From assembly GCA_026996955.1 (NCBI GenBank), contig JALWJV010000054.1, forward strand, positions 531-7,455: 6,925 nt of DNA, given 5' to 3'. Positions 4,775 through 6,925 of the stretch are shown piece by piece (the first letter of the stretch is position 1; every line of letters begins with the position of its first letter). The stretch comes from Deltaproteobacteria bacterium (GTDB lineage: Bacteria > Desulfobacterota > Dissulfuribacteria > Dissulfuribacterales > QOAL01). The position numbers and the translations under genes were made by a program. The notes under the pieces were generated by a model that saw only the letters and a list, made by a program, of their open reading frames with translations, did not search any database and had not been told where the DNA came from.

Positions 4775-6925
4775 TCAATGTCGATATTTATTTTTGCCCA
4801 TATTTATACCAGCCAGAACATCGGAGAGTTCAGAGAGTCTAAAAGGTTTCTTCAAGCTGGCAGAAGCTCCCAGCGAGTAACACTGCTCCTCTACTTCCGA
4901 ATCAATCCTGCCTGTAATAATAATCACAGGCGTTAAGTCACTCATTTTCTGTTTTTCTTGCAGAAATTCAATGCCGTCCATCATGGGCATATTTATATCC
5001 AGAAGTATAACGTCAAATTTTTCATCACCTTTAAGCAGTTCCATTGCTTCCACACCATTTGAAGCCACCTTGACGATTCCTCCCCGCTGTTGAACAAAAT
5101 CAGATATGATGTATCGTACCCCTTGGTCATCCTCCACAACTAGGCATTTCAATCCAGGAACATCCTCTAAATCTTCTGGTTCAGAAGGAATCTCCTGGGA
5201 GACCATGCCATGATCTACCATTGGCAGATAGACAGTAAATGTAGAGCCTTTTTCCACTTCTGTCTCGACAGCTATGAAACCATCAAAGGATTTAACCGTG
5301 GTATAACACACGGCAAGCCCAAGCCCGGTATATCCTTCATTAACCTTAGTGGTGAAATACGGTTCGAATATACTGTACAGAGCATCTTCAGAAATCCCAT
5401 GCCCGTAGTCCTCAATGCTTACAAAGACATGCTTTCCGTTTTTAGGAGAAAATCCCGGGAATATGTATCCCAGTGAGCCACTTTCTATTAATTTTTTTTC
5501 AATATTTAATGCCCCAACCATAATCTTGATCTTGCCTTTATTGTTCATGGCTGCAGCTGCGTTTAGGATTATATTTGCAAAGACATTTTCAAGTTCGGAT
5601 GCAAAGGCTCTAACGCACAGATTTGCACGCTTAATACTCAGAACCAGTTCAATATCTGAAAACGAACTTTTTACAAGGTAAATTACATCCTTTAAAACCG
5701 AATCAATTCGTACCTGCTCAGTACACCTAGTAGAAGGCCCTGAAAACTTAATCATCTTACTGATCAGCAGTGCGGCCTTATCTACCGAATGTGTTATTTT
5801 GTCCACCAAACTTCCACAGTACGAGGTATCAATTTCGCCGGATTTAAGTTTCAACTCAAGTAATTGAGTAAACCCGGATATAGACATAAGTATATTGTTT
5901 AAATTATGAGCAATGCCTCCGGCCATTACCAAGATGGAATCCATCTTCGCCCTCTGCATCAACTCATGGCAATGACGCTGCTGAGACGTGATATCCCTTA
6001 TAAGAACCAAAATTAACACGTTATCATTTTCATTAAATTCCCTCCCTGTGAGTTCCAGGGTCTTAAAACTGCTCCACCTTCCAATATTCACAAAATTTGG
6101 TTTTAGAAAATCTTCTGGTGGTAATGAAAGTAAATTTTTTTTCAGGAAGTCAAGAAGATCACTGTTCTTTAATTTTCCAGCTTCAGCACACATTATACGT
6201 GCAGCAGAGTTTATGAAAAGTGGAGTGAGATCATCTTTTTTTAATAAAACTACTCCCAAAGCATCAATTTCTGAAAAAATCCTGAATAAAAATTGCCTTG
6301 AGATAGCCTTTATACCAGTTTTATCTATCTCTAAGCTTCTCTTTCTCAAAATTTCCCGCGCTGTTTCATCTGCTCTTCGTTCCAGCTCCCTGATGGTGAG
6401 CATGCAGACATAAAACGGAGCAGCGGATTTATCAAAAACAAGACTGGCACCATTTTTTAGAAAATTAATTTCCGATATAGATTGAGATCTGTTTATTATA
6501 ACAATAATTGATTGGGGATATTTTTTCCTGAATTTGGCCACAGAGTTGAGAGAAGCCTCTTCTATAACAACTATGTCCGGGACGGTTTCAGGCTTATTGT
6601 TTTTTTCTATTAGCTTGAGACCGTTAATCTCAAATATCCTCTGCCATTGATCCAAGTTTTCATTGGATAGATCAAAAAGCACTGTACCTCTTTCAGATGT
6701 AACCTGGCCGGCAAGACACTGTTTAATCTGGTTTATAAAAGGTCCTACCTTGTATGGAATGGAAATGGTAGCCGTTGCACCAAGTGCATTTCCCAGCGAC
6801 TTTGCCTCCTGGGGTGAATAAAAAGCTGATGCTGCTACAAAGGGAATATCGCGGACCTGTGGGTCATCTGAATTCCTGATCAGTTGAAGCAACTCCCAGC
6901 CGTTCATATCAGGCATATCAATATC
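4775..6925 (-). CDS. Soluble hybrid histidine kinase, N-terminus beyond window (REC, pseudo-REC, PAS, HisKA, HATPase, REC)
   Basis: The frame is open to the right edge. The methionine codon at 6916 lies inside a receiver, just after the phosphoacceptor Asp of DIDMPDMNG (GAT at 6925-6923), so the true start is outside the window. Residues are numbered from that Met. Partial receiver 1 (to about 70) has Ser30, but Ile53 replaces the conserved Lys. A second receiver-like domain (about 77-175) has Glu119 at the phosphoacceptor position, Asn142 for Thr and a retained Lys163. A PAS-like domain follows (about 210-310). HisKA has AGGIAHNLNN with His337, a variant of the HDFNN box of NtrB-like kinases. 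HATPase_c has N452, EDYGHGIS (502-509), FEPYFTTK (517-524) and GYTGLGLAV (528-536). The C-terminal receiver (589-702) is intact: E595/D596/D597, D640, T668, K690. No membrane segment is seen. It is probably a cytoplasmic sensor feeding a phosphorelay. Confidence 0.93.
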   Translation of the reverse strand, partial: DIDMPDMNGWELLQLIRNSDDPQVRDIPFVAASAFYSPQEAKSLGNALGATATISIPYKVGPFINQIKQCLAGQVTSERGTVLFDLSNENLDQWQRIFEINGLKLIEKNNKPETVPDIVVIEEASLNSVAKFRKKYPQSIIVIINRSQSISEINFLKNGASLVFDKSAAPFYVCMLTIRELERRADETAREILRKRSLEIDKTGIKAISRQFLFRIFSEIDALGVVLLKKDDLTPLFINSAARIMCAEAGKLKNSDLLDFLKKNLLSLPPEDFLKPNFVNIGRWSSFKTLELTGREFNENDNVLILVLIRDITSQQRHCHELMQRAKMDSILVMAGGIAHNLNNILMSISGFTQLLELKLKSGEIDTSYCGSLVDKITHSVDKAALLISKMIKFSGPSTRCTEQVRIDSVLKDVIYLVKSSFSDIELVLSIKRANLCVRAFASELENVFANIILNAAAAMNNKGKIKIMVGALNIEKKLIESGSLGYIFPGFSPKNGKHVFVSIEDYGHGISEDALYSIFEPYFTTKVNEGYTGLGLAVCYTTVKSFDGFIAVETEVEKGSTFTVYLPMVDHGMVSQEIPSEPEDLEDVPGLKCLVVEDDQGVRYIISDFVQQRGGIVKVASNGVEAMELLKGDEKFDVILLDINMPMMDGIEFLQEKQKMSDLTPVIIITGRIDSEVEEQCYSLGASASLKKPFRLSELSDVLAGINMGKNKYRH

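Overview
The window is AT-rich, bacterial and Gram-negative in style. It holds a cleavable signal peptide, a periplasmic binding protein and large hybrid histidine kinases with several receivers and a separate HPt protein. This density of hybrid kinases fits a deltaproteobacterium (Desulfobacterota, for example Desulfobacterales). That assignment is inferred from gene style and composition, not from a marker gene.

Layout. Positions 1-489 carry no recognisable gene. The last ~200 bases before the first gene can form unusual RNA folds: a strong 14-bp interrupted hairpin closed by an outer stem, plus four TGCAGA/TCTGCA segments that can pair in alternative ways. Positions 490-855 (+) encode a 121-residue single-domain HPt phosphotransfer protein. 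All other genes lie on the minus strand and are read from the right edge leftward: a cytoplasmic hybrid kinase whose N-terminus lies beyond the window (6925-4775), a 112-nt AT-rich gap, a RidA-type enamine/imine deaminase (4662-4279), a periplasmic amino-acid-type solute-binding protein (4271-3384) and a membrane hybrid kinase (3400-869). The last three are tightly packed, with a 7-nt gap and then a 17-nt overlap. The membrane kinase and the HPt gene converge with 13 nt between them.

How they may work together (inference). The binding protein keeps the Arg and Asp that hold the alpha-carboxylate and alpha-amino groups in HisJ-type proteins, and no transporter permease or ATPase is present in the window. 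It may therefore be a sensory subunit that presents an amino-acid-like ligand to the periplasmic domain of the overlapping kinase. That kinase has one intact C-terminal receiver and no HPt domain, so the convergent HPt protein is the natural next carrier. The parts of an EvgS/BvgS-type sensor (Venus-flytrap domain, kinase, receiver, HPt) are thus spread over three adjacent genes, with RidA translated just ahead of the binding protein. The upstream soluble hybrid kinase may be a second input to the same relay.

Sequence oddities are concentrated in the receivers. Of five receiver or receiver-like domains, only the two C-terminal ones keep every signature residue. The other three have lost the conserved Lys or have Glu in place of the phosphoacceptor Asp.
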